Shown: piece by piece, positions 51,779 to 60,046 of the stretch
How positions within the stretch are numbered: the stretch's first letter is position 1
How the letters are laid out: every line of letters begins with the position of its first letter
The notes under the pieces: model-generated
Seen by the model: only the letters and a program-made list of their open reading frames with translations
Databases searched by the model: none
Told to the model about the DNA's origin: nothing
Program-made: the position numbers and the translations under genes
Source of the DNA: Undibacterium sp049340185
GTDB lineage: Bacteria; Pseudomonadota; Gammaproteobacteria; Burkholderiales; Burkholderiaceae_D
NCBI RefSeq assembly: GCF_049340185.1
Contig: NZ_JBMPPC010000001.1
Coordinates: forward strand, 62,001 to 126,000
Reading direction: 5' to 3'
Length of the DNA stretch: 64,000 nucleotides

Positions 51779-51865
51779 AATATACTCCCCTCTATTTATT
51801 TAAAAATATACCCTTATCCGCAATGGTTTAAAGGTGCTTTAAATAATACTAACGGGGAGTATATT
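51779..51865. repeat. 87-bp element with perfect 12-bp inverted ends AATATACTCCCC/GGGGAGTATATT (copy 3)
   Basis: The ends at 51779-51790 and 51854-51865 are perfectly inverted. Length is identical to the copy at 28630-28716. The interior is A/T-rich with ATACCC and GGTTTAAAGGTGC blocks loosely parallel to ATACC and GGTATGGGCAC in copy 2. It lies in the divergent gap between the hydrolase gene and hemN; that gap also holds an FNR-like site. Confidence 0.68.
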
Positions 51866-51973
51866 TTTCGTTCATCGCTTATAAGTGAGTTGTTGTATAT
51901 GCTTTTAGCGGCTTCACGTGGTGTCATGCAAGTTGTTTGACACTCCGGGTGCGCTTGCTGATGTGCTTATTCC

Positions 51974-51987
51974 TTGATCCAGATCCA
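51974..51987 (+). promoter_or_regulatory. FNR/ANR-like box upstream of hemN
   Basis: TTGAT-CCAG-ATCCA matches the FNR consensus TTGAT-N4-ATCAA at 9 of 10 positions. It lies 79 bp before the hemN ATG. Oxygen-independent hemN genes are commonly controlled by FNR/ANR, so the placement is sensible. Confidence 0.5.
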
Positions 51988-52065
51988 TATTGGATTTCAG
52001 CACGGCAAATAAAATAGTGGCAACGCCCCCAATACATCCACTAAACCGTGCATTGAAAGAAAAAG

Positions 52066-53463
52066 ATGACCACTAGCCATGCCACTGATGAGATTGAGTT
52101 GTCCGAAGAACTAATACGCAAATTCGACAAATCAGGCCCACGCTATACCTCATACCCGACAGCAGATCGTTTCAATGAGACGTTTGACGAACAATGCTAT
52201 ATCTCCTATTTAGAACAACGATCGACAAACACGAGTAACCCACCGTTGTCACTTTACTTGCACCTGCCGTTTTGCGAATCGCTGTGCTACTTTTGTGCTT
52301 GCAACAAAATCGTCACGCAAGATCATAGCCGGACAACGGAGTATCTGCGATATCTGGAAAAAGAAATTGAATTGGTCGTCGCCAGAATCGGCTCTGATCG
52401 TCAGACCTCGCAGTTACATTTGGGAGGTGGTACGCCAACTTTTTTTAGCTCTGATGAGTTGCGTCAGTTGATGGCGATGCTGCGTAAACACTTTAGTTTT
52501 ACCGATGACGCGGAGCTAGGTGTAGAGATTGATCCGCGCACCCTGAAACCTGAGACTCTGGCGGTGTTGGCCGAGCTGGGCTTTAACCGGAATAGTTTTG
52601 GCGTGCAGGACTTTGACCCGGCGGTACAGCAGGCCGTCAACCGGATACAGCCCTATGAAATGGTTGAAGCGGCGGTGATTCAAAGTCGGCAAAAGCATTT
52701 TCAGTCTATCAACGCCGATTTAATTTACGGCTTACCAAAGCAAAATAAGGCGAGTTTTAGTCGAACGCTAGATCATCTGATTGCGTTAGCGCCGGACCGT
52801 ATTGCGCTCTATAACTATGCGCATTTACCAAGCCGCTTTAAAGCGCAAAGACAGATCATCGAAGCCGATTTGCCGTCGACGGAAGACCGGTTACAGATAT
52901 TTATGATGGCAACTCGGCGTCTGCTGGATGCTGGCTATATTTATATTGGACTTGATCACTTTGCTAAGCCCGATGATGAACTGAACAAAGCGCGTCAGGA
53001 TCAGACGCTGCACCGTAATTTCCAAGGATATACTACCCGTGCCGACTGTGATCTGATTGGCTTCGGCGTGTCTGCTATCGGCAAAGTCGGTCATTCATAT
53101 AGCCAATCGGTACGCACCATCAAAGCCTATTATCAGTTGCTTGACGAAGGACATTTACCTGTTGAAAAAGGGATTGCCTTAAATCCAGACGACTTATTAC
53201 GTCGTGAAGTTATCATGACCTTGATGTGCAGCATGCCTCTGGATATCGCTAGGATCAACCGGGATTATCAGATCGATTTTGCAGAGTATTTTGCTGGAGA
53301 GTTAGTCTTGCTAAAGCAATATGAAGAGGCAGGCTTTATACAGATCAGCGAGGACGCGGTGCACGTGACGGCAAAAGGTCGCTTGTTTGTACGCGCGATT
53401 GCAATGGTTTTTGATCAATATCTGAAGAGGCTGACTACGGCGACTTATTCTAAATTGATTTGA
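52066..53463 (+). CDS. hemN: oxygen-independent coproporphyrinogen III oxidase HemN
   Basis: A radical-SAM enzyme that decarboxylates coproporphyrinogen III to protoporphyrinogen IX in haem synthesis without oxygen. The 465-aa length is that of true HemN. GPRYTSYPTADRF (about 24-36) is followed by the SAM-cluster motif C70-x3-C74-x2-C77 in PFCESLCYFCACN, with the extra C79 also found in HemN. Then LHLGGGTPTFF, GVEIDPRTL, GFNRNSFGVQDFDPAVQQAV and YIYIGLDHFAKPDDEL, which marks HemN rather than HemW. An FNR-like box lies upstream. Confidence 0.95.
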   Translation: MTTSHATDEIELSEELIRKFDKSGPRYTSYPTADRFNETFDEQCYISYLEQRSTNTSNPPLSLYLHLPFCESLCYFCACNKIVTQDHSRTTEYLRYLEKEIELVVARIGSDRQTSQLHLGGGTPTFFSSDELRQLMAMLRKHFSFTDDAELGVEIDPRTLKPETLAVLAELGFNRNSFGVQDFDPAVQQAVNRIQPYEMVEAAVIQSRQKHFQSINADLIYGLPKQNKASFSRTLDHLIALAPDRIALYNYAHLPSRFKAQRQIIEADLPSTEDRLQIFMMATRRLLDAGYIYIGLDHFAKPDDELNKARQDQTLHRNFQGYTTRADCDLIGFGVSAIGKVGHSYSQSVRTIKAYYQLLDEGHLPVEKGIALNPDDLLRREVIMTLMCSMPLDIARINRDYQIDFAEYFAGELVLLKQYEEAGFIQISEDAVHVTAKGRLFVRAIAMVFDQYLKRLTTATYSKLI

Positions 53464-53929
53464 ATATTTTCTATTTACCAACACACAAATAAGTTCAATG
53501 ATCGCCGACTTTTTCGTCAGGAAAGCAGGATGTTCCTTAGCTTTTCTGTAGGCGGCATAGATTTACTATATTTCGATTAAAAAGTTTTTAGAAGTTTACG
53601 GAAGACTGAACTGGATAGTGTATTTGTTCAGATTGAACTGAAATATGATTTGTATTCATTGCACGTTCTTTGAGTTATGCAAGCTGTTATGCCGTAACGA
53701 ATTTGTCTAGTAAGTGTAATTTTTTCTGCATTTGCGTTAGCGAATGTAACAGCTTGTATCTTGTATAAGACGAGTGCCTATACTTTTCAGAAATAGTTAA
53801 CTTTACAAAATAAAATTCGTTTATCTTAGCTCGTTAAAAGATTGAAAGAAGTATGTCCTTGTTCAGAAAATCTAATTTTAAAAAAATTATAAACGACGAT
53901 ATTTGACAAATATTGATATAGAGGTGTGA
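53464..53929. other. A/T-rich intergenic region before the TlpA-DUF4266-DUF3570-ApbE cassette
   Basis: A 466-bp stretch without a convincing gene. It becomes very A/T-rich towards 53930. TTGTAT...TATACT (53754-53784, 19-bp spacer) is a possible promoter and TGTAAC with GTATAA (53745-53768) could be read as an ECF-type one, but neither is strong. Confidence 0.4.
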
Positions 53930-54433
53930 ATGTCAACGTTATTAAACCCCTTAAGAATATTATTTGCGGTTTTTTTGCTATGTGCTCATCTGACACTCAA
54001 TGCTGCTGAAGTGGGAAAAACGGCTCCGGAGGCTGTACTCCAGGGAGTCTCGACCTCATATAGACTCAGTGACTTTAAAGGTAAGCTCGTCTATCTTGAT
54101 TTTTGGGCTTCATGGTGCGGGCCTTGTAAAAAATCGTTTCCTTGGATGAATGTGATGCAATCAAAATATGGATCGCAAGGATTCAAAATAATTGCTGTTA
54201 ACGTAGATACGGATAATGAGGACTGGAAGAATTTTCTGGCGGCAGTGCCTGCAAATTTTGATATCGCCTTAGATCCTAAAGGCGCAGTAGCAAAACTATT
54301 CGACATAAAGGGGATGCCTACCAGCGTCTTGGTCAGTCGTGATGGTAAGGTGATTGCGCAGCACGCCGGATTTAATGATGAGACACGTAACCGGATCGAA
54401 AAAGAAATCCAATTACAGTTAGAGGTGAAATGA
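53930..54433 (+). CDS. TlpA/ResA-like exported thioredoxin-fold protein
   Basis: A 167-aa protein with an N-terminal signal/anchor (about 5-25) and a thioredoxin fold. The redox motif is C63-G-P-C66 in FWASWCGPCKKSFPWMN, followed by GFKIIAVNVDTDNEDWKNFL and the cis-Pro segment GMPTSVLVSRDGKVI. It acts as a thiol-disulfide oxidoreductase in the periplasm. It is the first gene of a cassette with DUF4266, DUF3570 and ApbE; its stop overlaps a possible DUF4266 start (54430). The Cys pair in the DUF4266 tail is an obvious candidate partner. Confidence 0.9.
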   Translation: MSTLLNPLRILFAVFLLCAHLTLNAAEVGKTAPEAVLQGVSTSYRLSDFKGKLVYLDFWASWCGPCKKSFPWMNVMQSKYGSQGFKIIAVNVDTDNEDWKNFLAAVPANFDIALDPKGAVAKLFDIKGMPTSVLVSRDGKVIAQHAGFNDETRNRIEKEIQLQLEVK

Positions 54434-54468
54434 TGTCGAACTCGTTTTTATACCGGAGAACACAATAC

Positions 54469-54684
54469 ATGAAGAGCTGCTTGCTACTGTTATTGATACA
54501 GTCATTATCTGCATGCAGTTCTTTACCCCCTGTTCAGGCCTGGGAAAAAGGAAAACTGGCGAAGCAAGAGATGAAATTTGAAGGTGATCCTTTAGAGACA
54601 AAATTTGTTGACCATATCTACTTTAGTAAAGAAGCTGCGTCTGGAGGTGCAGGTGTTGGTGGTGGTGGATGTGGCTGTAACTGA
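54469..54684 (+). CDS. DUF4266 small lipoprotein with GGGGCGCN tail
   Basis: A 71-aa lipoprotein of the DUF4266 family. Signal MKSCLLLLLIQSLSAC (lipobox LSAC, Cys about 16), then the family core VQAWEKGKLAKQEMKFEGDP and FVDHIYFSKEAASGG, and an unusual C-terminal tail of glycines with two Cys, GVGGGGCGCN. The tail is typical of the family. GGAGA lies 10 nt before the ATG at 54469; an earlier ATG at 54430, overlapping the TlpA stop and preceded by AGAGGTG, would add 13 residues and is an alternative. Always found with DUF3570 in clusters I recognise; function unknown. Confidence 0.85.
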   Translation: MKSCLLLLLIQSLSACSSLPPVQAWEKGKLAKQEMKFEGDPLETKFVDHIYFSKEAASGGAGVGGGGCGCN

Positions 54685-54710
54685 ATTTTAATTTTCTAGG
54701 GCGAATAACG

Positions 54711-55865
54711 ATGATGAGTAATCTGCAAATGAACGAAGCTTATCCGGAATCGAGTACCTTTAAATCTGTCGGGTCGGCGTTAATTTCCGCAGCACTATCT
54801 TTACCTTTTACTGGTCACGCGCTTGCAGAGAATGCACCCGACAAGGGGACGATCAGTGTGAAGTATCTAGACTATCTGGACAGTCAGCCCGGTGAAGATC
54901 GGATCAAGGTCAAAGCAACTGCAGTAAAAATTATTGCGCCAGTTTCTGGCGAGTGGTCTTTGGGTGGCTCGATAACGACAGACGGTATTTCAGGCGCCTC
55001 GCCGTCCTACCATAATGCTGGTTTAAAGAAAATGGAGGATAGACGTAATGCCTCTGATGTTGAGGTAACACGTTATTTTCAGACGTCGACTTTCACCTTG
55101 GGGCTCAATGTTTCTAACGAATCTGATTATGTTTCAAAAGGTGTGTCAGCACAGGCGAGTTTTTCCAGTGAAGACAGAAACACAACATGGTCTGCAGGTA
55201 TCGGTATGAACAGGGATACGATTAATCCTAATAATAAGATTGTTACTGATGAAAAGAAGCGGGTACTTGATTTGTTATTTAGTGTGACTCAAGTCCTGAC
55301 GAGTAAAGATATTGCCCAATTAAGTGTCGGGATTTCCGATGGTAGTGGGTATTTTTCAGATCCTTACAAGGTTTTTGATAACCGGCCAAGAGAACGTACT
55401 AACCGTACTTTGCTGGCTCGCTGGAATCATTTTATTGATCTTACTCAAGGCACCGCCAGATTAAGTTATCGGTATTATTTAGATACATGGTCGGTCAAAG
55501 CACACACGATTGGTCTGGAATATGTTCAACCATTGGCAAATGGGTGGACGATCACTCCACAACTGAGAATGTATAGTCAAAGTGCTGCCAATTTTTATGT
55601 CAATGCAGATACCAGCGGCTCTCCTTTTCCACCGAATCCACCTGATGATGCAATATATTTTTCAGAAGATCAGCGTGTGTCTGCCTATGGTGCCCGCACT
55701 TTAGGTTTAAAAGTGGCAAAACAATTAGGTGATGACTGGCTGGTGGATATTAAATTTGAGCAATACACGCAACGTTCTAACTGGCGTTTATTTGGTAGTG
55801 GTAGCCCGGGAGTGTTGCCGTTTTATGCGAGAAGTATTCAGGTGGGATTGTCGAAACAGTTTTGA
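54711..55865 (+). CDS. DUF3570 outer-membrane protein with flavinylation-like motif
   Basis: A 384-aa protein of the DUF3570 family. A hydrophobic segment (about 18-39, ending HALA) serves as signal peptide; the rest is beta-strand-rich with alternating aromatic residues and ends SIQVGLSKQF, with a terminal Phe as in outer-membrane barrels. Residues 91-97 read DGISGAS, matching the ApbE target pattern D-x-x-(S/T)-G-A-(S/T), so S97 could carry FMN. The ApbE gene lies 29 bp downstream. Flavinylation here is an inference from motif and context. The function of the family is not established. Confidence 0.85.
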   Translation: MMSNLQMNEAYPESSTFKSVGSALISAALSLPFTGHALAENAPDKGTISVKYLDYLDSQPGEDRIKVKATAVKIIAPVSGEWSLGGSITTDGISGASPSYHNAGLKKMEDRRNASDVEVTRYFQTSTFTLGLNVSNESDYVSKGVSAQASFSSEDRNTTWSAGIGMNRDTINPNNKIVTDEKKRVLDLLFSVTQVLTSKDIAQLSVGISDGSGYFSDPYKVFDNRPRERTNRTLLARWNHFIDLTQGTARLSYRYYLDTWSVKAHTIGLEYVQPLANGWTITPQLRMYSQSAANFYVNADTSGSPFPPNPPDDAIYFSEDQRVSAYGARTLGLKVAKQLGDDWLVDIKFEQYTQRSNWRLFGSGSPGVLPFYARSIQVGLSKQF

Positions 55866-55894
55866 GATAGGTAATTAACAGATCTCGGGTACTT

Positions 55895-56797
55895 TTGATT
55901 TGTATGCAAATTTTTAGAATACCTTTTAAAGCAATGGCCTGTAGTTGTGAGCTTGTAATTGCAGCGACAGATGCGCAACAGGCAGAGCACTATTCACAGA
56001 CAGCGATCAATGAAGTCATCCGCGTTGAACATAAATTTTCCCGATATCGTACAGACAGTATTGTATCGAGGATCAATCATTCGGCCGGGCAGAATCCCGT
56101 TGAATGTGATGAGGAAACCTGGGCTTTGCTGGAATATGCAGATAGCTTGTATTTGTCGAGCGACACCTTGTTTGATATCACCGCAGGCGTTCTCCGGCGC
56201 GCATGGGATTTCAGGTCTGGGAGAGTGCCATCCGATGAAGAGTTGTCTAAACTGTCAGCATTAATAGGATGGCAATTTGTCGAACGTGCAAATCATTGTA
56301 TAAGCTTTGAAAAACATGGAATGGAAATTGATTTTGGTGGTTTTGGCAAGGAATACGCGGCAGACAGAGCGGGTGCAAAACTCATTGAGGCTGGCGCGAT
56401 ATATGGCTACGTGAACCTGGGGGGGGATATGCGTGTCATTGGACCTAAACCTGATCATAGTCCATGGAAAATAGGAATTCAGCATCCTAGATTAAAAGGT
56501 GAGTTGCTTGCTACTATTCCCATTGAACGAGGGGGGCTTGCAACAAGTGGCGACTATGAGCGGTTTTTTGAATTGAATGGACGACGTTACTGTCATGTGA
56601 TCGATCCGCGATCGGGACAGCCAGTTTCACATTGGCAGACCGTTAGTGTAGTTGCTCCGTATGCGGTTGTTGCGGGTAACTGCACTACCATTGCTATGCT
56701 GAAGCAATCTGAGGGAATTGACTACTTGGAATCCACTGGAATGAGCTATCTGGCAATGGATCATCTAGGCGTCGTACATATGAATCAAGCCGTTTAA
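55895..56797 (+). CDS. apbE: FAD:protein FMN transferase (ApbE family)
   Basis: Transfers FMN from FAD onto Ser/Thr of extracytoplasmic target proteins. The 300-aa protein has the ApbE landmarks: MACSCELVI (usual MGT-like start), KFSRYRTDSIVSRIN, LFDITAGVLRRAWDF, EIDFGGFGKEYAADRA, GYVNLGGDMRVIG, GGLATSGDYERFF and RYCHVIDPRSGQPVSHWQT. The metal-site segment that usually reads ADALAT is AGNCTT here, so the customary Asp appears as Asn. No clear signal peptide is visible at the N-terminus (MICMQIFRIPFKAMACS). It lies directly after the DUF3570 gene, whose DGISGAS motif is its likely target. Confidence 0.9.
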   Translation: MICMQIFRIPFKAMACSCELVIAATDAQQAEHYSQTAINEVIRVEHKFSRYRTDSIVSRINHSAGQNPVECDEETWALLEYADSLYLSSDTLFDITAGVLRRAWDFRSGRVPSDEELSKLSALIGWQFVERANHCISFEKHGMEIDFGGFGKEYAADRAGAKLIEAGAIYGYVNLGGDMRVIGPKPDHSPWKIGIQHPRLKGELLATIPIERGGLATSGDYERFFELNGRRYCHVIDPRSGQPVSHWQTVSVVAPYAVVAGNCTTIAMLKQSEGIDYLESTGMSYLAMDHLGVVHMNQAV

Positions 56798-56850
56798 CAA
56801 CCTGATTATGTGCCCTTATATTTACAATTAATGAGATTTGGAGATTTGAT

Positions 56851-58083
56851 ATGGCGACAATAAACGGAACTGCCGGAAATGATTCCTGGACGGTAGTCAA
56901 CCCTGGTACTGTTGTCATTGATGGCCTTGGCGGCATAGACACTTTATATCTCGGCACATCTTTACGGTCTAGCTACACGATTACTAAAACAAATGACGGA
57001 GCCGTGCATGTTGACTCTATTTCAAGTGCAAGTGGCGGAGAACCTTTTCATGCGACTTTATATAATTTTGAAAAATTGGTCTTTGCAAATAAAACAGATA
57101 CGCTAGATATTGCGACTTATTTTGCGGATACGATTGCTCCGACTGTCAGCAGTTTTAGTCCTGCTGCGCAGGCGATGAATGTAGCGACTGATAGTAATAT
57201 TATTTTGACGTTCAGTGAAGCGATTACCAGAGGCAGCGGCTTAGTTACTCTGACTACTGCGGACGGTACGCAAATCGCCAGTTATGATGCAGGCACTAGT
57301 TCCAACCTGTCGATTTCGGGTAATACTTTAACTTTGAATCCTTCTGCAGATCTGGGTTACGGAACTACTTATAAAGTTGTTGTCGCAAATGGTAGCGTGA
57401 AAGACCTAGCAGGTAATGCTTATGCAGGTATCAGCAGCTATTCTTTTACCACCGCGGTTGGCATAGTGAGGCAGGGAACTGCAGGGAAAGATACTTTCAT
57501 TACCACCTCCGGTAACGATATTTTTACTGGAGGTGATGGCGTTGATACCGTAATTTATGCAGGTAAAAAAAGTGACTATGGTATTTCCGGAACAAATCCT
57601 GATTTCGTCGTGAAAGATAATGTTGGTCACGACGGTACTGATACGATTCATCAAGTAGAAAGATTACAGTTTTCTGATACTTCGCTTGCTTTTGATATTA
57701 ATGGCATTGCTGGTCAGGCTTATCGAATTTATCAGGCTGCGTTTGACCGTAAGCCTGACATTACCGGGTTAGGGTATTGGATTAATGCGATGGATAGCGG
57801 CGCAAGTTTAACCAGCGTTGCAACGGGCTTCATGCAATCGGCTGAATTTAAGGCTATCTATGGTGCGAATCCAAGTAATACGGTTCTCGTTACTAATTTT
57901 TATCATAATGTTTTGCATCGGGAACCAGATCAAGGAGGATTGAATTTCTGGGTCAATGATCTTAATCTTGGAAATATCAGTCCCGCTAGCACCCTGGCAA
58001 GTTTTAGTGAAAGCCCAGAAAATCAGGCATTAGTTTTGGGGGCAATACAAAACGGGATTGATTACAAGCTATGGCTTGGCTAG
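56851..58083 (+). CDS. secreted Ig-like/DUF4214 protein with RTX-like segment
   Basis: A 410-aa protein without an N-terminal signal peptide. Order: MATINGTAGNDSWTVVNPGT (RTX/Ca-binding-like start), a bacterial Ig-like domain (about 90-205, PTVSSFSPAAQAMNVATDSN...ILTFSEAITRGSG), a second GTAGKDTFITTSGNDIFTGG calcium-binding-like segment (about 208-227) and a DUF4214 domain (about 285-405, YRIYQAAFDRKPDITGLGYW then FYHNVLHREPDQGGLNFWVN). Proteins with this make-up usually leave by type I secretion through a C-terminal signal and act as S-layer-like or adhesive proteins. It follows ApbE by 53 bp but belongs to a different type of system, so shared transcription is uncertain. Confidence 0.8.
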   Translation: MATINGTAGNDSWTVVNPGTVVIDGLGGIDTLYLGTSLRSSYTITKTNDGAVHVDSISSASGGEPFHATLYNFEKLVFANKTDTLDIATYFADTIAPTVSSFSPAAQAMNVATDSNIILTFSEAITRGSGLVTLTTADGTQIASYDAGTSSNLSISGNTLTLNPSADLGYGTTYKVVVANGSVKDLAGNAYAGISSYSFTTAVGIVRQGTAGKDTFITTSGNDIFTGGDGVDTVIYAGKKSDYGISGTNPDFVVKDNVGHDGTDTIHQVERLQFSDTSLAFDINGIAGQAYRIYQAAFDRKPDITGLGYWINAMDSGASLTSVATGFMQSAEFKAIYGANPSNTVLVTNFYHNVLHREPDQGGLNFWVNDLNLGNISPASTLASFSESPENQALVLGAIQNGIDYKLWLG

Positions 58084-58192
58084 CGCTCACACCACTAATA
58101 CGGATAATCTAGTTACTGCAATAAGTTGCATTTGAATATGAGTCAGTGGAACTCGATACTCAATTAGACCCTAGCTAAACATAGCGGGTTGT

Positions 58193-59179
58193 TCATCGCG
58201 ATTGTTTAATGCTGGCAGTAATTTCATATGATCGCAGTCGTGCTGCGTGATCAAAAATCTGTGATGTAATCATCAGCTCGTCTGCACCGGTGCGGTGGAT
58301 AAATGCCTGCGTTGCTTCAGTAATCTTTTCTGGTGAACCGATCGCTGAACATGACAAAATCTGATCGAGTAAGGCTTTTTCACCGGGATGGATCTGGTCG
58401 AGAAAATTATCTACCGGAGGTGGCAAGCGTTTTGGTCTTCCGCTGCGCAAATTGATAAACGCCTGCTGAGCTGAGCTGGCGAGGTAATGTGCTTCTTTGT
58501 CGGTATCCGCTGCAAATACGTTAAATCCTAGCATCACATAAGGTTTTTGCAGTTGTTTCGAAGCTTGGAAGCGCTCACGATAAATGGCGATAGCCTGCAT
58601 CATCTGTGATGGAGCGAAGTGAGAGGCAAACGCATATGGCAACCCCAGACTGGCTGCCAGTTGAGCCCCAAAAAGGCTAGAACCCAGTATCCATACCGGC
58701 ACTTGTAAGCCTGTGCCGGGGACGGCGCGCACGGATTGTCTGGGTTCTGCTGAAAAATAATCGATGAGCTCAACCACATCCTGTGGGAATTCATCCGCAT
58801 CTGAATCCAGATTTCTTCGCAACGCTCTTGCGGTTGCCTGATCGGAGCCCGGTGCCCGGCCCAGACCTAAATCGATGCGACTCGGAAATAACGATTCCAA
58901 GGTGCCAAATTGCTCTGCAATGACCAGTGGGGAGTGATTCGGCAGCATGATGCCACCAGCGCCAACCCTGATCGTCGAAGTGCCTGCTGCAACGTGACCG
59001 ATGAGAATCGCAGTGGCCGCGCTAGCAATGCCTGGCATACCGTGATGCTCTGCCAGCCAGTAACGGTGATAACCCCACTGTTCTCCGTGTTGTGCCAGAT
59101 TGAGCGTATTGCGAAATGATTGCGAGGCGTCGCTGCCTTCGGCAATGGGAGCAAGGTCGAGAATAGAAAATGGGATCAT
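58193..59179 (-). CDS. LLM-class flavin-dependent oxidoreductase (luciferase-like)
   Basis: A 328-aa TIM-barrel monooxygenase-like protein of the single-component LLM family (YhbW-like, MsnO8 type): IPFSILDLAPIAEGSDASQS, GYHRYWLAEHHGMPGIASAA, VRVGAGGIMLPNHSPLVIAE-type block (here IRVGAGGIMLPNHSPLVIAE), SRIDLGLGRAPGSD and YAFASHFAP. Binds FMN; the substrate is unknown. The ATG at 59179 (MIPFSIL) is preferred because GGA stands 6 nt before it, over ATG at 59188. It is convergent with the DUF4214 gene. Confidence 0.88.
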   Translation of the reverse strand: MIPFSILDLAPIAEGSDASQSFRNTLNLAQHGEQWGYHRYWLAEHHGMPGIASAATAILIGHVAAGTSTIRVGAGGIMLPNHSPLVIAEQFGTLESLFPSRIDLGLGRAPGSDQATARALRRNLDSDADEFPQDVVELIDYFSAEPRQSVRAVPGTGLQVPVWILGSSLFGAQLAASLGLPYAFASHFAPSQMMQAIAIYRERFQASKQLQKPYVMLGFNVFAADTDKEAHYLASSAQQAFINLRSGRPKRLPPPVDNFLDQIHPGEKALLDQILSCSAIGSPEKITEATQAFIHRTGADELMITSQIFDHAARLRSYEITASIKQSR

Positions 59180-59292
59180 ACAATCCATATGGGCTTATTT
59201 ACCCGAAACACAAGTCTGCGGATGTATCAATACCTGCCGGTGTCTGCCCGTAATCTGACAGAGCGACTCCCGGCAGATATTGCATCTCCGTT

Positions 59293-59904
59293 TTAGCGTA
59301 TCAGCAAACCTTCAGCCTTCATCGCTGTAATAACTGCGGGACGAGCGGCAATCCGTGCTCTAAATGCGAGCAGATTTGCAAAACCTGAGATATCCAAACC
59401 GACCAGATGTGCCCAGTTCGTTACATTGAACAGGTAGCCATCGGCGACGGAGAAGTGATCACCCAGCAGATAATCTTTACTGGCTAACTCGCTATCGACC
59501 CAAGCCAGGCGGGATTTTAGTTGATCAGAGGCAGCTGCTTTCGTTTCGACAGGAGTTCCTGGTTTGAATAGCGGAGCAAAATTTTTGTGCAATTCTGTTC
59601 CGATAAACGTCAGCCATTCCTGTAATTTGTAGCGTTCAAATGTACCGTTAGCTGGAGCCAGATTTTTCTCAGGGACCTGGTCGGCAATATATTGAACAAT
59701 CGCCGGTCCTTCGTGCAGGCGGCGTCCGTCATCGAGTTCTAATAAGGGAACATAGCCAAGCGGATTGATGGTGTAAAAATCTGTGCCATCAGGTAACTTA
59801 TGCGTTTTTGTCGGCGCTGGAATTGCTTCGAACGTCAATCCGGCTTCGTACAATGCGATATGGGCGGAGAGCGAGCAGGCACCTTGAGAATAATAGAGTT
59901 TCAT
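59293..59904 (-). CDS. glutathione S-transferase (GstA-type, beta class)
   Basis: A 203-aa cytosolic GST. N-terminal thioredoxin-like domain (about 1-80) starts MKLYYSQGACSLSAHIALYE with the beta-class catalytic Cys10, then YVPLLELDDGRRLHEGPAIV with cis-Pro and the glutathione-binding E/S region. C-terminal all-helical domain (about 88-203) with LLGDHFSVADGYLFNVTNWA. Likely detoxification or redox repair. It is co-directional with the LLM oxidoreductase downstream. Confidence 0.92.
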   Translation of the reverse strand: MKLYYSQGACSLSAHIALYEAGLTFEAIPAPTKTHKLPDGTDFYTINPLGYVPLLELDDGRRLHEGPAIVQYIADQVPEKNLAPANGTFERYKLQEWLTFIGTELHKNFAPLFKPGTPVETKAAASDQLKSRLAWVDSELASKDYLLGDHFSVADGYLFNVTNWAHLVGLDISGFANLLAFRARIAARPAVITAMKAEGLLIR

Positions 59905-60046
59905 ATTGTCTTTACCTTTTTTGATTTGTGAATGTGTACGTTGATAGCTAATGGACAGCGTGGCTTGATGCAGGCTAAAAATTACATCAGCGAGTTTAAC
60001 ATTGCGCAGAAAAATTGTTTTGCGCGAGCAATGTTAAGTCACAGCG

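Noticed and set aside
51854..51960. GGGGAGTA start resembling a yybP-ykoY manganese riboswitch
   Set aside because: The typical continuation (GGGGAGTAGC and the later conserved loop) is missing, no Mn transporter follows, and the same string occurs as the end of an 87-bp element elsewhere.
59997..60036. TAACATTGC/GCAATGTTA inverted repeat after murI
   Set aside because: A plausible hairpin, but no T tract follows on the minus strand, so I do not call it a terminator.
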